Shown: piece after piece, positions 50,581 through 63,058 of the stretch
Layout: every line of letters begins with the position of its first letter
Position numbering within the stretch: the stretch's first letter is position 1
Assembly: GCA_026874595.1 (NCBI GenBank)
Contig: CM049317.1
Span: 63,940,118-64,004,117, forward strand
Length of the DNA stretch: 64,000 nt
From: Sipunculus nudus
Taxonomy: Eukaryota; Annelida; Sipuncula; Golfingiida; Sipunculidae
Direction of reading: 5' to 3'
Translations under genes and position numbers: made by a program
Notes under the pieces: generated by a model
Database searches by the model: none
What the model was told of the DNA's origin: nothing
What the model saw: only the letters and a program-made list of their open reading frames with translations

Positions 50581-51944
50581 ATGCATTCAGGTTGGCCGTG
50601 TTTTAGGTGTTATCGGAAGCTGAGTGCAATATGGAGGCCTATTATTTGGTTTCCATAACATGTAGGTATCAGTAATAAACTTTTGACAATGGGCAACATA
50701 TCTTATATATTCATTTGATAAAACGCAAAGATGCAATATAAAGTATCCATAAGAAACAGTTTTCAGGAAAAAATGACATTCAATTAAAAGGGTTTTGTGC
50801 AACATAAGTAATTGGCAAATTATCGTTGTTCCCCCTTTAAACTGGAATGGCGAGTTACACGAAAGAACACCCCTGCTCGCCTGCTCTGTCACCATGGTTA
50901 CGTGATAGGTCCCGTAAGAGTATTCTTCATTTCCTGAATGTCTATCAGCACTTGCTATAGAGCAGTATGGTCTTTCTTTAGGGAAATATATGTCTGACTT
51001 CTAATATATGGAGAAACGAAACTAAAAATACAAAGACTCAAATTGTAAATTAATTTTGTACTCCAGGCACAACAGCGCAGAATGTGAAGGCCACATACAC
51101 AGGCCAAGACAAAAAAGACAGCACAGAACGAATACCTTATATAGATACTCAGTGTAATGGGATCAATGGAGACATGGGAGCGATATCAATATTTAATATA
51201 GTGATGGCCATACAAGCAGCATGTCGCAGTAATTGAAGCAAATGATAGTCTCCTAAATGTACCTTGTGATTTTTATTATTTGCAAATCTAGATCCCATGT
51301 TATAATAATACTATACAATTCGTGATACAGTTGACTGAAATACATTGGATGGTTATATGTATATGATTACCATAATTTATCATGTGTTTAAAAGCCATAT
51401 ATTGCAACTCTAAAAATCGCTTTGGTTTATAACAAATTCAGAGAGAAATAAGAATTTATTAAGTTATATGTTTTTACGCTAAATAACAAGGGGGAACTGA
51501 GGGAGCAACCATATTTGAATTTTTTTGTGAATGTTAGCTACCTTTCGATTCCCTGTTCCAGGGAGATCTCTATCACAGAAAGTCGTGCTATCTAATTTTG
51601 CCAGAAAAACATGCTTGAAATACAGCAAAGTAGATTTTTAGTAATTATGATACGACCTAAGTGAGCATTGAAACGACAGATGAGATACATCATCTCCAGG
51701 GCATTGTAAGAATGAGTCCTGCAATGGCCTTAAAGGGTAAACAGAGAGCTAACACTTGACATCTGGAATCAAGAAAAGAGGCAAGTGGATCTGGAATGCA
51801 ACTGGTCTAAATGTAAATGATACACACTGGGATTAACAATGCATTCTTTCTGAAAATTACCTTTCGGTAGACATGTATTTATTTGACCATTATGCAACAG
51901 TGAAGTATGGTGTTCTATGTGAGACAGCCGCTAGCTGGATGTAA
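50581..51944 (+). pseudogene. Decayed copy of the left-arm CTLD gene
   Basis: It is the counterpart of 37488-39246 in the opposite arm. The signal exon has lost bases after the ATG and is out of frame. The second exon (51067-51225) is the same length as in the intact gene and still open, but its donor has changed from GTAAGT to GCAGTA. The first CTLD half is frameshifted with internal stops. The second half (about 51770-51944) has a stop (TGGGATTAA) after the NDTHWD-like region. Its 3' end still resembles LCETAAS. Confidence 0.8.
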
Positions 51945-54705
51945 CAGACCTATGTAATGTGCTTGGGAGTGTAAAATGTATAAAGAATGAACTCTTGAGG
52001 TGATAAAAGATTATATGTTGGGCCAGCACCGACCATAACGTTAAGGGTATTTAGCTGAAGCTGCTATTGAAGACCATATCTTTTGAACTGGCCACTGATT
52101 TAATATTGTACATGCCTATTATGTTTAGACGGAAGGTGTAATACTGTCATGGATATTATATATAACAATGGAAACCTATTCTGTTAATCAGATAAAGTTC
52201 CCAATGAGAGTTTTTCAATCCTGTTAATTATATTCTACAGCGCAGGAATTAATATTGGCCATCGCCTAGGCATATGGCACTGAGGTGTGGTAAAATGGTT
52301 AATGAATATAAACTATATAATTACTAAAATAACATATGCGTCGATTTCTGGTATTCAGGATTACTTTTTACGGATTTCACCCTGAAACAGGCGAGAAGGA
52401 AGGTAACACTTTATACAAATCTAAATGTTTATTTTAGGAAAATGACTCATTTCCCTATAAATTTGGAATCAACAAATCATAATTATCATTGAATGTGATA
52501 AATAAACGCATTTAAAATTGTCTAGAAATAAAAAATGTATAAATATAACAGATCTCTGGTTCAACTAGAGAAATACAATCACCATTACCCAGATCAAGCG
52601 TTATTCATCTTATTTTGTTATTAAACCTAGTTTTTGCAGCCCGAGAGAACCCTTTGTTTGTGTATTTAACATTAACTTATATAAAAGAGTACCTCAGCTC
52701 ACGACAAAATTGAATATAGAACGGCAGGAAGTAAAGGAAAAATTAGCAAATATAATTTTAAATGAGCATATAAATGTATATACTTACATACATATTTAAG
52801 TATGTACATATATGTTTAATGCCTTCGATCTGTATGTATATAGATATATATGGAGTAACACTGCAAATATTCAAGACAAATATTCATGACAAACCACCGA
52901 GATGTACGTTTATAAACCAAACATGTTGTTTATGCATTGTTAGTTTTTAATATTTGATATTGTGACGCACTATGTATGGTATGGTTATATATAAAAACTG
53001 GTAAAGTGCATATTAACTTTAAACTTTAATTCAAGCATCTTGTGGTGTGATTATTGTTTGATGGCGAAGGCAGAAACAATACCGAAGACTCCAAATACTT
53101 AGCAACATTGCTGTTGGTACATGCGTTATCAGTTATTATTGAATCTGCATTCTATGACCGAAGTTCAAATACTGATGAACTACTCCTATAAATGTGTATA
53201 TAACAAATAGAAATTCATTGTTTCTTTTGTTGTGTCTCTTTCTAAAGTGCAAAGAGGCACACGACCTGTGGCGAAAAACAAATCAGATGGATTTATCTAT
53301 CAAGCATGTAATGGGAGGTTTGGTTTAAACCTAAAAGTTGGCTACAGACTACTTGTATACTTACCTGAGACGCATTCACTATAGCTAATTTTTTATGTTA
53401 TTATAATATGTTCAGCGGGAACAAAAATCATTGAGAGCCTCATCCTTGTACATAAATTCATGAACAAATCTTGAGTAGGTATTTTGTCAAATGATAAAGA
53501 TGTATTTCTCTCCTGTTGGCAGGGAAAAAATAAAGTAATTTAAACATGAATGGTGTGTTTTAATGAAATGGACGTTTGTGCTTCTCTGAGAGTTAAATGG
53601 ACAGCATAAGGAAGAGGACAGATACATGACATTTGTAACATATATAACCTATTTATAATCATACAGGACTTACAACAAAATATGTAAGAAAGATAGCATA
53701 GGATGAGCTATCAGTAACGTTGGCTCACGCCATATTTTTAAGACTATTCATAGAGAGAAAAATAATGTTCCCCTAAAACGCCGGCATTCACCTAGATCGA
53801 GAAAGATGTGTATCATATCCACCTTGCTTGTTCACGATTTTATGCAGGTCATTCTTCAAGTGTTTCAATGTTGAATTCAGTTGTTAGCTAGCTAGTTGTT
53901 CAATTATTGAAAACATATTCTTGGTTACAGGTCCCACAGGTCAACTGGTCAAATAGATTTGGAACTTGGAGGTTTGGAAATACCTCCTTCATCACCCTCT
54001 TACAGTATGAAATCAGCAGAGGAGTGATATACATGGGATAAGTAGAAGGTCATACAATTTGTATAAATGTGTAAATATTGGAATCGGATTTTAAAGACTG
54101 CTTCATCGAATCTGTGCTAAACTGTCATAATATGCAGATAAAAGTTTCCTGCGATTTTTCTTTTTAATAATATAAAGTTTAAAGGAAATAAACCCTATAA
54201 GACGATCGGTGCCTTTTCATAATTCTCGACTGCATTTTGTTTGGAAATTATTAGACCTACAATCCAGCACAAGGTTTCCTGTTCCATGGACAAAAACCTA
54301 AAAGTTGATTTCAGGAACTTTTTAATAATCCCTTTTGTCAAGAGTATTTGCCGTAAATTGTTTTTAAAATGACACCCAGTTGATTCCAGCAATAGTTAAG
54401 CTGTATGTTGCCTATTGCATATATTACGTGGAATTACTTGCCTTTCAACTTGTACATTGAAGATGTAAGGCTATAAGTATATTTGCAGATAATTTTGGAC
54501 AGTAATTTATACATGAAATTATGGTGTATTTTGCCTTGAATAAGCTGTGAATAAGTGAATAATGTGGATATAAGTCAAATGATCACTTAATATGAATTAA
54601 AAAATTGAGTTTTTTATCTAGTCATAACACTATTTATTATGGCACCCTTGAGAGGTAAAACATGTTCAGTGAAGTAATGATGGGTGAACAGGATATATTG
54701 CTAAC

Positions 54706-57700
54706 AAAAAAAAGTGTACTTCGAGGCCTGATCTTACAATAAAATGATAAAAAATCTGGTTAAAATACCTTAAACCCCATATCGGAAAACAACAAGAAAG
54801 GAGCATGTATGTATTATATATATTTCGTTGAAACCGTTCCATGATTTATATCCATATAACCTACTCTATAACAATTGCATTTACATTTTTCTCAAACAAT
54901 AATTTTTGCCCTACTAAGGCAAACGCATTAAGTGCTCTAAAGACAATTTTGAGTAATTGCCCTTAAAGTGTTTTTAAGTCCCCCATTAAGGCCATTATCA
55001 GCAGGTACCGAACTTTATATCTTATATGTACGATATAATAGTGGTGTTTAACTGTTTACTGGAGGAAGCATTCCAGCTATTTTTTTTAATATTAGGAGAA
55101 CTGTCTTTTACCTGGTTACCGAAAAAGCGATTATATATGACCTCCATATGGCACAAAGCAGTAATTGCACAGTCGATGATTCTGAATTTGAATAATTACC
55201 CTACACAAGTGGTTTAAGTGACACATCATTAACACTAAAATTTTCCAGATTGTCGTAAACATCACCTAAAAACCATGGCCACAACATCACAACATGCAAT
55301 TTAAGCCAAAACTTGGGTAATATTTTGCGATTACTCGTAAACATTATAAGGCATAATAAAAATAAACCACAGATGCGCATCTGCATAGGGATTTCTACTA
55401 ATAAATGTAGAAGTCTTTTCCTATAGGCATTTTGTTTAAAATAATCTATAATATTTTCCCTATATGGGTGGATTTGTTTTGAATTTTGTAATTATATCAT
55501 CTCTTACATGATCATCAACCAGATCTTGAAAAATAAAGTTAGTCTATGTTTTAAAAATGACACAAATGTCTATTAATGTTTCCACTCAGACCATTTCTGT
55601 AATATATTTATAGCACTGAAATCGAACAGAACAGTCAACAATTCGTTGAGCAAATAATAACATTGTTTCAAGAATGAAATAATATTGATAATAAACCTTA
55701 AGACATGATTTTTTAAATATTAACCTAAGACTGTATTCAGCTAGAGGCAAAGTTGGTTTAGATATTGTAATATAGGCTAACTATCATCCTTTGATGTCCT
55801 TTGATATGCAGGAAAAAATTACCACAGCCTGTCTGTATGTAAAGTTTGAACTTCCCTGGGCTGATGATCTATATTTATGCTCGGGCAATGATCCATTTTC
55901 CGAGGTTCTGATATATTAAAACATGTCTTTGCTAGTCGTCTGAAAACAGTTCAGTTAATTAATGAACTGGAATATGATTATACTTTAGCATACCTCCCAA
56001 GAGAAATCGTTTCACGTTTCTGTTCACAGTTGTGAATAAAGAGGGTAAAGATAAACATTTGTGATTCGTGTATACGATCATAAAGATGGTTATTTAATCA
56101 TGTAATTCCAAATTTGATAATATGAAATGGCTTCTGCGAGCACCACACAGTTTACAGGTTTTCATCAATCAGGTGACGCAGTGCACATGATATGTTACTG
56201 TTTCAATACATTTCTTAAGTATGACTAGTAACAATGTATACCCTAAGAAATAACAATGTGAGGCAAATGGTGCGGGGGGGGGGGTTACAACGATGAAGAA
56301 TTGTCTCAATCAGACTTCATAACAATATTTACGTAATACTTGCGTGAATGTATTAAATATCGGGTAACAGACCCATGATTCCCCGGCTGTTATTCATTCA
56401 TGGGAACAATTATTACTAGTGAAAATAAAAACACTAAACTCAACCCAACTACTTATAAGATTAACTGTTACTCTTATTATACCAGCTTTATCTAGCCACA
56501 GCCACCATGCGTTTCGTATCATCAGAAGCCACTGCTGCCTGCCTCCTTATATAAGACATTCATCCTCAACGGTCCCCGCACCAGGTGGAAATTTTTTTTT
56601 TTTTTTTCTTTTTTTTTTTTGTTAAATGCCACTGAGCCATGTAAAGTGTACTTGTGCCTTTAATGCAATACAAAATTATTCCCTTTTTTACTAACTCCAA
56701 GTGGTTTTGTTCACTGACAACATGAAACTTTTTAGTTGTACTGATGTTATGTGTTTTTGCAGTTCAGTTCTGATTCCTCCATCCCGGAGCCCCAAAAATA
56801 TCTCGCCGAATCTTATCTTCCAATGTATCATATTCACACAAACTACTTGCCTGTTTAAATCTAATTCTCCATTCTTGTACCGAGCCTGAAGGATTTACAA
56901 TCAGTTTTTCCCGAATTTACATTTGTATATCTTTATATCTTATATCTCAGTGGTACAAGTACTGGTGACAGTTTAGAGATTTCTCAGTTGTTTCCATTGT
57001 TTTTTTTTTTAACTGAAATTCGAGGTAAAATTGAATGAGGTATCACCTGTAATATTTCTTCTGGAACTGCCGACCGTAAGACTGCCAATTTAAGTTGTGT
57101 TTTTGCAGTGTTCTTGACTAGTGGGATCTCGTTTAAGTCCCTGTACTCAGCCTGAATACAATAATGATAGGACGTTAATTAAAATTTCTCGAGAGTTTGA
57201 GCTCTGACCGTTTTGCTTGAGAGGCACTGTTTGCTCGACTTAAGAGCATGTGAAGTCAAGCAAACATTGATCCGGGATGATCCATGTTTCTGTCCGTGAA
57301 TGTGTGAAAGGGCCTGAGAGACTTAGCGATGACAGTAATCCCACTTACCAGCGTTCTGACGGCGTATTAAAAAATTCTTGGCCACTTCTGACGCCTAAGC
57401 AAGCAGAAGCATACTAGGCTCCGCAATGTCAATTTTATCATATTTAATACAACCGAAGCACTGCCGCCAACCCAAGCATTTTCTTTCCCTGCTCGTGATT
57501 TAACATGCCGCCATATTTAATTTCAATTTAAGATAAATTTCTTTTCAATTTATGTGAGGTATACGTAAAATATTCAGTCAATCTGCGATAGTATTTAAAA
57601 TCTTGCATCAGGCATTGTTGTTCAGGGTAAATAGCATAATATGTTATCTGAATACAAAACCGAAAGTATTTACTGGTAGCGATATATTGTAAATAGATAT

Positions 57701-58889
57701 TCCTCCGTGTTTCTGCATTGATTAACTGAACAGTTTTCAGACTCCTATTCAATTTTTATCATTGATTAAATTTATTTATTTACGACAGTTTGACAGTATA
57801 CTTAGGAACAAACGTTCAACGTGCATTTCAATTTTCATTCACTAGAAACGGTAATTATCTACATACTACTAAAATTGAGGGAAAAGGACCGCAAGTGCGA
57901 TGGGGCAGGTGCCATGGTTCGGCATGCCGGTCTCTGTGATCATTATATAGCACGCAGGGTCTAGATGTTAATCTATTGTGTCATATAAATAGATTCTACA
58001 GAATAAAATGGATTTAAGCGTGTTTAACCGTAATGTTGGCCTCACTTACGTCCAAGTTGCATTGTCTCCACTCTGAACAAAATGTTTTTATATTTGTTAT
58101 GGATATTTGTCGATTCATATACGATCTGTATTTTCTCCATTTGCTTAATTGGTTTAATATACAAACCCTTGGCGAAATAGCTCGATTTGGCGCAAAAGTA
58201 TGGGGAGCGAGTGAAAGTTGACAGAGGTATGTCCTTGACATTCATAGATAAATCTTCTGTATAGATTAATGAGGAAAGATTAGCATAAATGTTACAGTTT
58301 CCATCACCAGATGTCTCTGGCTGGTTCGTCAGGGAACCCACTGAGTGGGAATGTGTAGCGGCTTACAACGCCTATGTAAATTATTTTCCCCGTAATGTAG
58401 TCGAGTCCATATCCTCGGAGTCAGAGGCTATTCTTCTGTCCATGTCCGAGACCTCGAGGTTTGAGTCGAAGTCCATGACACTCATTTCTATGTATTATAT
58501 ATCTTTTTGAATGTTTACTGACATGCAGAGCTAAAGTTTGACATATACAGTTTTTTTTAATTGTGTTTTAATGAAGTTCGCACATGAATATAAATGTCTT
58601 TATAAAATGAGACATAGCTTTCCTTTCACTGGACTCGAGATGGACTCTCTTGATGATTTCTCGAGATGAGTCCTTGCCTCCGAGACCAAGTCCGAGCCCA
58701 GGCACCTTGAGTCCATGTCAGAGTTCCTAAAATTTAATTAGTCCTTTATCAAGAAATTTTTCAATAATATATATAGAATGCCTTTCTCTCAAAATGTAAC
58801 CCAACGGGTCACCAGTTGTCTAGTATTATACAATATTGGTCTCACTCCTAAGTTAGCGGTCATACATTAATAAATAATTTAAAGAATAC
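54706..58889. other. Gene-poor region; poly-G and poly-T tracts
   Basis: No gene is recognised. A run of 10 G lies at 56275-56284, and a T-rich stretch at about 56589-56621. Imperfect GAGTCC/GGACTC-rich stretches occur at 58395-58490 and 58628-58725. Confidence 0.4.
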
Positions 58890-59258
58890 AGGACTCAAAC
58901 CCGGGAGGTCGTGAGTTCAAATCTCGGCCGAGTCGGTCATATTTTTACGGTCAGTCCCCACCAAGAGAGAGCGCTCTGCATGGAAAGGTTGTGACCCACT
59001 GCCATGTATCACTCACAAACGAGTGCGTCTTTGAGGGTTCCTTGGTGTAATGCCCCAGCAAAAGGTATGATTAAACACCTTTGATCCGGAAATGCGGTAG
59101 ACAACGGGCCTGGCTGACACCAGGATAATATGATAGGAAGCGAGTGCTTCCGCTCTGTCACGTTGTACAAAACCAAAAGATGTATAGATTGAGAATTAGA
59201 TAAAAGAGCATAAAAAATAGAGGCAGTTACCTCCACTAAAAAAAGATAATAATTGAAA
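58890..59258 (+). repeat. tRNA-derived SINE-like element, 5'-truncated
   Basis: The start resembles a tRNA 3' half: GGACTCAAACCCGGGAGGTC followed by GAGTTCAAATCTC, a pol III B box (58913-58925). An unrelated body of about 300 bases follows, ending in an A-rich part (CTAAAAAAAG). An A box at the expected distance upstream is missing. The right end is approximate. Confidence 0.5.
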
Positions 59259-59455
59259 TGATGGCATAATTCAAAAAAGGATGGTTATATCTGTCTAATA
59301 TGCACGTGCTTGTTCTTGAGATTGTAGCTATAGGTTGAACTCATGAAATGTGTATAGTATCTTCCATTTGGCATTTCTCAGCAATTATTCTTCATCTAAG
59401 AAATTATTCAGCCATTTCGTTTTAAGTTTTAATGACATCACCAAACATCCTAATG

Positions 59456-59456
<1 letters not shown>

Positions 59457-59501
<45 letters not shown>
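59457..59501. repeat. (TA)n microsatellite
   Basis: About 22 TA units, downstream of the GPCR gene on its own strand. Confidence 0.9.
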
Positions 59502-59503
<2 letters not shown>

Positions 59504-59701
59504 GAGAAAAAGTGAAATGAACTATACAAAAATATTAACAAACCTGCCAAATACAAAATCACACATCTTTGTAAGAAATGTTTAAGTACTTATCCGTTCA
59601 AATCAATATGAAAGCATTGCCCGGGTATACGGCATAAAGCCTATATCAGCAGTTACTAGAGTTTTGACAGCTTGTGTTTATGGAAGACAATGTATTATAA
59701 C

Positions 59702-60628
59702 TTACTTGCAACAAAGTAACCTCCGGTACCCCGCCCTTATCTCCCTGTTCATAATACCATAAACAATCCAGTTAACACTGGGAGAGGACCAGAGTAAAAT
59801 ATTTACAGAGACATAAATCCAATCTGAAATGTTTTCCCACAAACCGAGGTCAAACACGATTAGCCACGGCAAATATGTCACAAAGAACAGGGTAAAAATT
59901 ACAAACATAATCCTGACTAGGTTGATCTGTTTGTTTTGTCGAACGGAAGTTGAGCGTTTGCACGGGGCGACGCTATGGGATACCCTCAGCGCGCTCCTCC
60001 TGACTACCAGAAAGATGCGAATATACATGAGCACCAATAGGACCCCCGTTAATCCAACGATGGCGCAACCTGAATACGCAAACTTTGGTTTCTTTCTGCA
60101 GCAGAAGAATGCTTTTGGGTGGAAGACAAACTCAGTATTTAACTTAACATTCCATTGAAAAAGATACCGCCCTTTTGGTAAAAAAGCACAAATTATAACT
60201 AAAATATGCAGGAGCAGCAATGACATTATCACGGATGAAACTGAAGTGAATTTTGTGAACCGCCGAGGGTATACAATACATATAAACCTGTGGCATGTTA
60301 TCAGTAACAGATGGCCCATGGATACAGTCATGCCATATGTGGCAAGTATATGAGAGTATACACACATCCTCCAACCAAACGGCCATCTCCTCTGCACGTA
60401 CGTGTGTATAAACACAGAATATAAACCAAGAAGTATAAACAAGTCTGTCGCCGCAAGGCTTCCAACAAGGATATTCATCTTCTGTCTAAGTCTCTTTTGT
60501 GCAACAAACGATAGCAGGAGTAAGCAGTTGCCGAACACTCCTATAGTAACCACGATAGACCCCGCAGTGGCACCTACAAGGGCGACACCTGGCGGTATGG
60601 TATAGTTCAACAGGTCCGAACTGTTCAT
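59702..60628 (-). CDS. Class A (rhodopsin-like) G-protein-coupled receptor, 308 aa
   Basis: A single coding exon. An acceptor TTTCAG ends at 60656, so a 5' exon is spliced on and translation most likely starts at the ACCATGA at 60628 rather than at the upstream in-frame ATG, which lies in intron sequence. Two N-glycosylation sites (NSS, NYT) precede seven hydrophobic segments. Landmarks: G33-N34 in TM1, LAATD with D62 in TM2, W82-x-F-G and C89 before TM3, C-H-R114 in place of DRY, VTYLPW in TM6, and SVNWIVYG in place of NPxxY in TM7. The tail is short and ends in cysteines (LLCCK). A melatonin-receptor/Tre1-moody-like relationship is possible from the TM7 form; the ligand is unknown. It couples extracellular ligands to G proteins at the plasma membrane. 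Confidence 0.85.
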   Translation of the reverse strand: MNSSDLLNYTIPPGVALVGATAGSIVVTIGVFGNCLLLLSFVAQKRLRQKMNILVGSLAATDLFILLGLYSVFIHTYVQRRWPFGWRMCVYSHILATYGMTVSMGHLLLITCHRFICIVYPRRFTKFTSVSSVIMSLLLLHILVIICAFLPKGRYLFQWNVKLNTEFVFHPKAFFCCRKKPKFAYSGCAIVGLTGVLLVLMYIRIFLVVRRSALRVSHSVAPCKRSTSVRQNKQINLVRIMFVIFTLFFVTYLPWLIVFDLGLWENISDWIYVSVNILLWSSPSVNWIVYGIMNREIRAGYRRLLCCK

Positions 60629-60655
60629 GGTGCTTTGACTTTGTGTAGCTGCTGT
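60629..60655 (-). promoter_or_regulatory. 5' UTR part of the GPCR exon behind a splice acceptor
   Basis: Between the TTTCAG acceptor and the start codon lie 27 bases (ACAGCAGC...). The first exon, with the promoter, is further upstream and was not identified. Confidence 0.5.
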
Positions 60656-61700
60656 CTGAAACGAGATGATACAATAAATTAAGTACATAACATGGCATCA
60701 TCATTTTGAAACATCAAATGATTGTTTGATACCTTTTTGACAAAATTGCTGTTGATATCTCGTTTTACTGACCCTGTCCCCTTCCAATGCCGACACAACC
60801 CTACACACGCACCCGCATATATTTGTTGCTTTGTATTTCAGGTTCTTAAGATTAATAAGCTTGGCGACGCTGCTGCTGTAAGTTATTGACAGCATGTTAA
60901 CTCCAGTTACCATGTATTATCCAGGGGTCTCCATAATTTATTAGATCGGGAGTGAATCATGAACTTGGTACTAACGAATCTCTGGACCTGTCGACTGATG
61001 AAAGATGAAAAATGAACCTAATTTAACCGATAACAGGGGCGTATATTATCATTATGCAAATAGACATTTAACTTACAAATCAAATAGCTGATCATAAATA
61101 TGATGAAAATTCATGTATATGTTTCCCTAATAGCTGGCCTTTGCCTTGAAATCATATTTTATTAACCCTGTGAAGACAGCATATATTAAACCAGGCCAAG
61201 TTCAATTTATTGTTAGTAGTAATGCGCCTGTCTCATAAAATGATATATAGTACAGAAAGCTTCCATTTCAAGTGCGCATACACACACATAATAGGTGGCG
61301 CCGTCTTCAGGCGAAAATCACATTTCAGTCCCATGATCATTATGTCTGCAAAATTCGGAAACTGATTGGTGCAAAAAGCATCATACTTGAAATATAAAAA
61401 TTCGTTATCAGTCAAATTCAAAGTGCTGTCAAATTAGCATTTTCAAATGATTCCATTTAATTTAGTGTTTATTTAATTCGACTTATGCCAATTAAGCTTT
61501 GTAAATGTTTTGAAGGATAACGCCCTCCTCTTTACCGACGTATCTGAAGGTAATTTAATAGAAAGACCATTTTGGAATACAAAGAGTCACTTAACTTCAA
61601 TGGCGCCACCTGCAGGTTATAGCGATATGTAGGTCATGTAGAGCAACACATGCATTTAGAATTGTCCCACATGCGACGTATTTTCCTTTGTTCTAACAGT
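60656..61700. other. Upstream of the GPCR, nothing further recognised
   Basis: The upstream intron or promoter region of the GPCR is presumably here, with no recognisable exon. Confidence 0.4.
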
Positions 61701-61704
61701 ACGT

Positions 61705-62504
61705 TGTTACGGAAGCTAATATAAACAGATCACGTATGCGTGATAAACACAAATTTTCTAATGGAGATTTTAAAAAAAATCAGATTCTGTAACACTAGGC
61801 AGCGTGAAATGTCTAGGGGAATGAATAAAGAAGTCAGTCTTTTTTGTGAACAAATAACTATAATTTATTCTTAAAACAACCCTAATATTACAATACACCA
61901 AATCAATGCAATTTTACAGTAAAACAGCGGTATAAAAAACAATACAATCACACAGTAAAATAAATAATGTGCACCGTACCTGGATATCACCACCGTCACA
62001 ACGATAAGTTCTTTAAATGTATACTATCGGAGAATGACAGTCCAGTGTAAAGCTCTTGCAACAATCCAGAAATTAAACTGAAGTCCAAACAACAGTCGTC
62101 ACAAAATCCAGGAAAAGTCTGAAGAAAATCTATAAGTGCCGCACTCATCGGATAAGGTCCCAGAAACTGACACACGCTTCTGCGTCCGCTGGAATCTTAT
62201 CTGCTCTATCTCTCGGTTCTAAAACACAGCCCCTTTATATACCTTTTCACCTCAAGCCGAGAAGCTTCTATTTCTCGAACCTTCGATTAATCTAACACAA
62301 CACAGTAAACATGCGTTACAGGAATCATCTAGAAGAACATCGCTGTGTGTGTCTCTACATACCAGGGTCCACACGTGACCTCGGCCAGGCGAGAACGCCT
62401 CTAGCTAGCATGACTACGAGAGTTCAACTAGTACGGATTAAACATAGAGTGCAACAACAACACGAGTTAGGCCGGGTCAAACAATAAAAAGAGCACCTGT
62501 AACA
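61705..62504 (+). mobile_element. Solo LTR, copy 3 (800 bp)
   Basis: Termini TGTTACGG...CTGTAACA, with ACGT direct repeats (61701-61704 and 62505-62508). A TATA-like box (TTTATATA, 62234-62241) and an AATAAA (62483-62488) have the order expected for U3 promoter and R/U5 polyadenylation. It is colinear with copies 1 and 2. Of the three, only this copy keeps a clear TATA box. Confidence 0.78.
62234..62241 (+). promoter_or_regulatory. TATA box of solo LTR copy 3
   Basis: TTTATATA in the context CAGCCCC-TTTATATA-CC. The same position reads CCACTTTTCA in copy 1 and CCCTATTTTT in copy 2. Confidence 0.5.
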
Positions 62505-62657
62505 ACGTTCAAATCTGCATGCATCACAGCGTCATAAAAAGTGACCATGCTGGTGAAGTTGCATGGCGACTACCAAAACATGGCAAAGAACTGGTGCGTT
62601 GCCATAAAAATGACACGCGTGACCTTCGACCAAGGAGGCAAGGCATGTGGGCCAATC

Positions 62658-62806
62658 AGTTATCGCCCAATGAAATGTAATGCAGGCCATGAGATTTGCT
62701 TGGCTTGTGCCAATCATGACAGGCTCGCCTAAATGGCTCCCATTCCATGTAACACAAGCCGCGCAAACCTCACGGCTTGCATTACATTTCATTGGGTTAT
62801 AACCAA
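62658..62806. repeat. Inverted repeat (hairpin), stem about 50 bp, loop about 42 bp
   Basis: The left arm starts CAGTTATCGCCCAATGAAAT and ends GGCTTGTG. The right arm starts CACAAGCC and ends ATTTCATTGGGTTATAACC. Pairing is imperfect in the middle. It could be a small fold-back or MITE-like element; no target duplication was identified. Confidence 0.6.
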
Positions 62807-62987
62807 TACTTGTACCACTGTTTGCACTTGGGCCTGTAAAGCGCTGGCTGAAAAAAATTCCGAAAATTAACTTTATGTAAGCCCGTGAAGGTTAAATAAA
62901 CCAAATAGCACATGGTCATGATATATGCATGGACAATTTCATCCAGAACAGAGACTAGGCCCTAACGTGATTCTGTGGAGCAAAGTG

Positions 62988-63058
62988 TGACGTCACAGAT
63001 AAAATTTATCTGAGATCTAGAATTTTTAATCACAGGGTTTTCCCTGTGTATGACGTCA
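62988..63058. promoter_or_regulatory. Palindrome cluster with two CRE octamers
   Basis: Two perfect TGACGTCA sites (62988-62995 and 63051-63058) frame two other palindromes: CAGATAAA-A-TTTATCTG (62996-63012) and CACAGGG-TTTT-CCCTGTG (63031-63048). TGACGTCA binds CREB/ATF-type factors in animals. No adjacent gene start is visible. Confidence 0.4.

Larger units (their letters stand above)
45835..54705 (-). repeat. Right arm of the large inverted duplication
   Basis: This is the reverse complement of 35410-41572 but longer. It carries two segments that the left arm lacks, about 46623-48060 (with a CTLD gene) and about 48383-49848. The outer boundary near 54705 is set where similarity to 35410 stops. 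Confidence 0.75.

Noticed and set aside
58395-58725. GAGTCC-rich segments as a binding-site array
   Set aside because: The spacing is irregular and the copies too few to support a function.
62532-62792. Cys-rich open frame on the minus strand
   Set aside because: It spans the hairpin; the similar frame on the other strand is explained by the inverted repeat.
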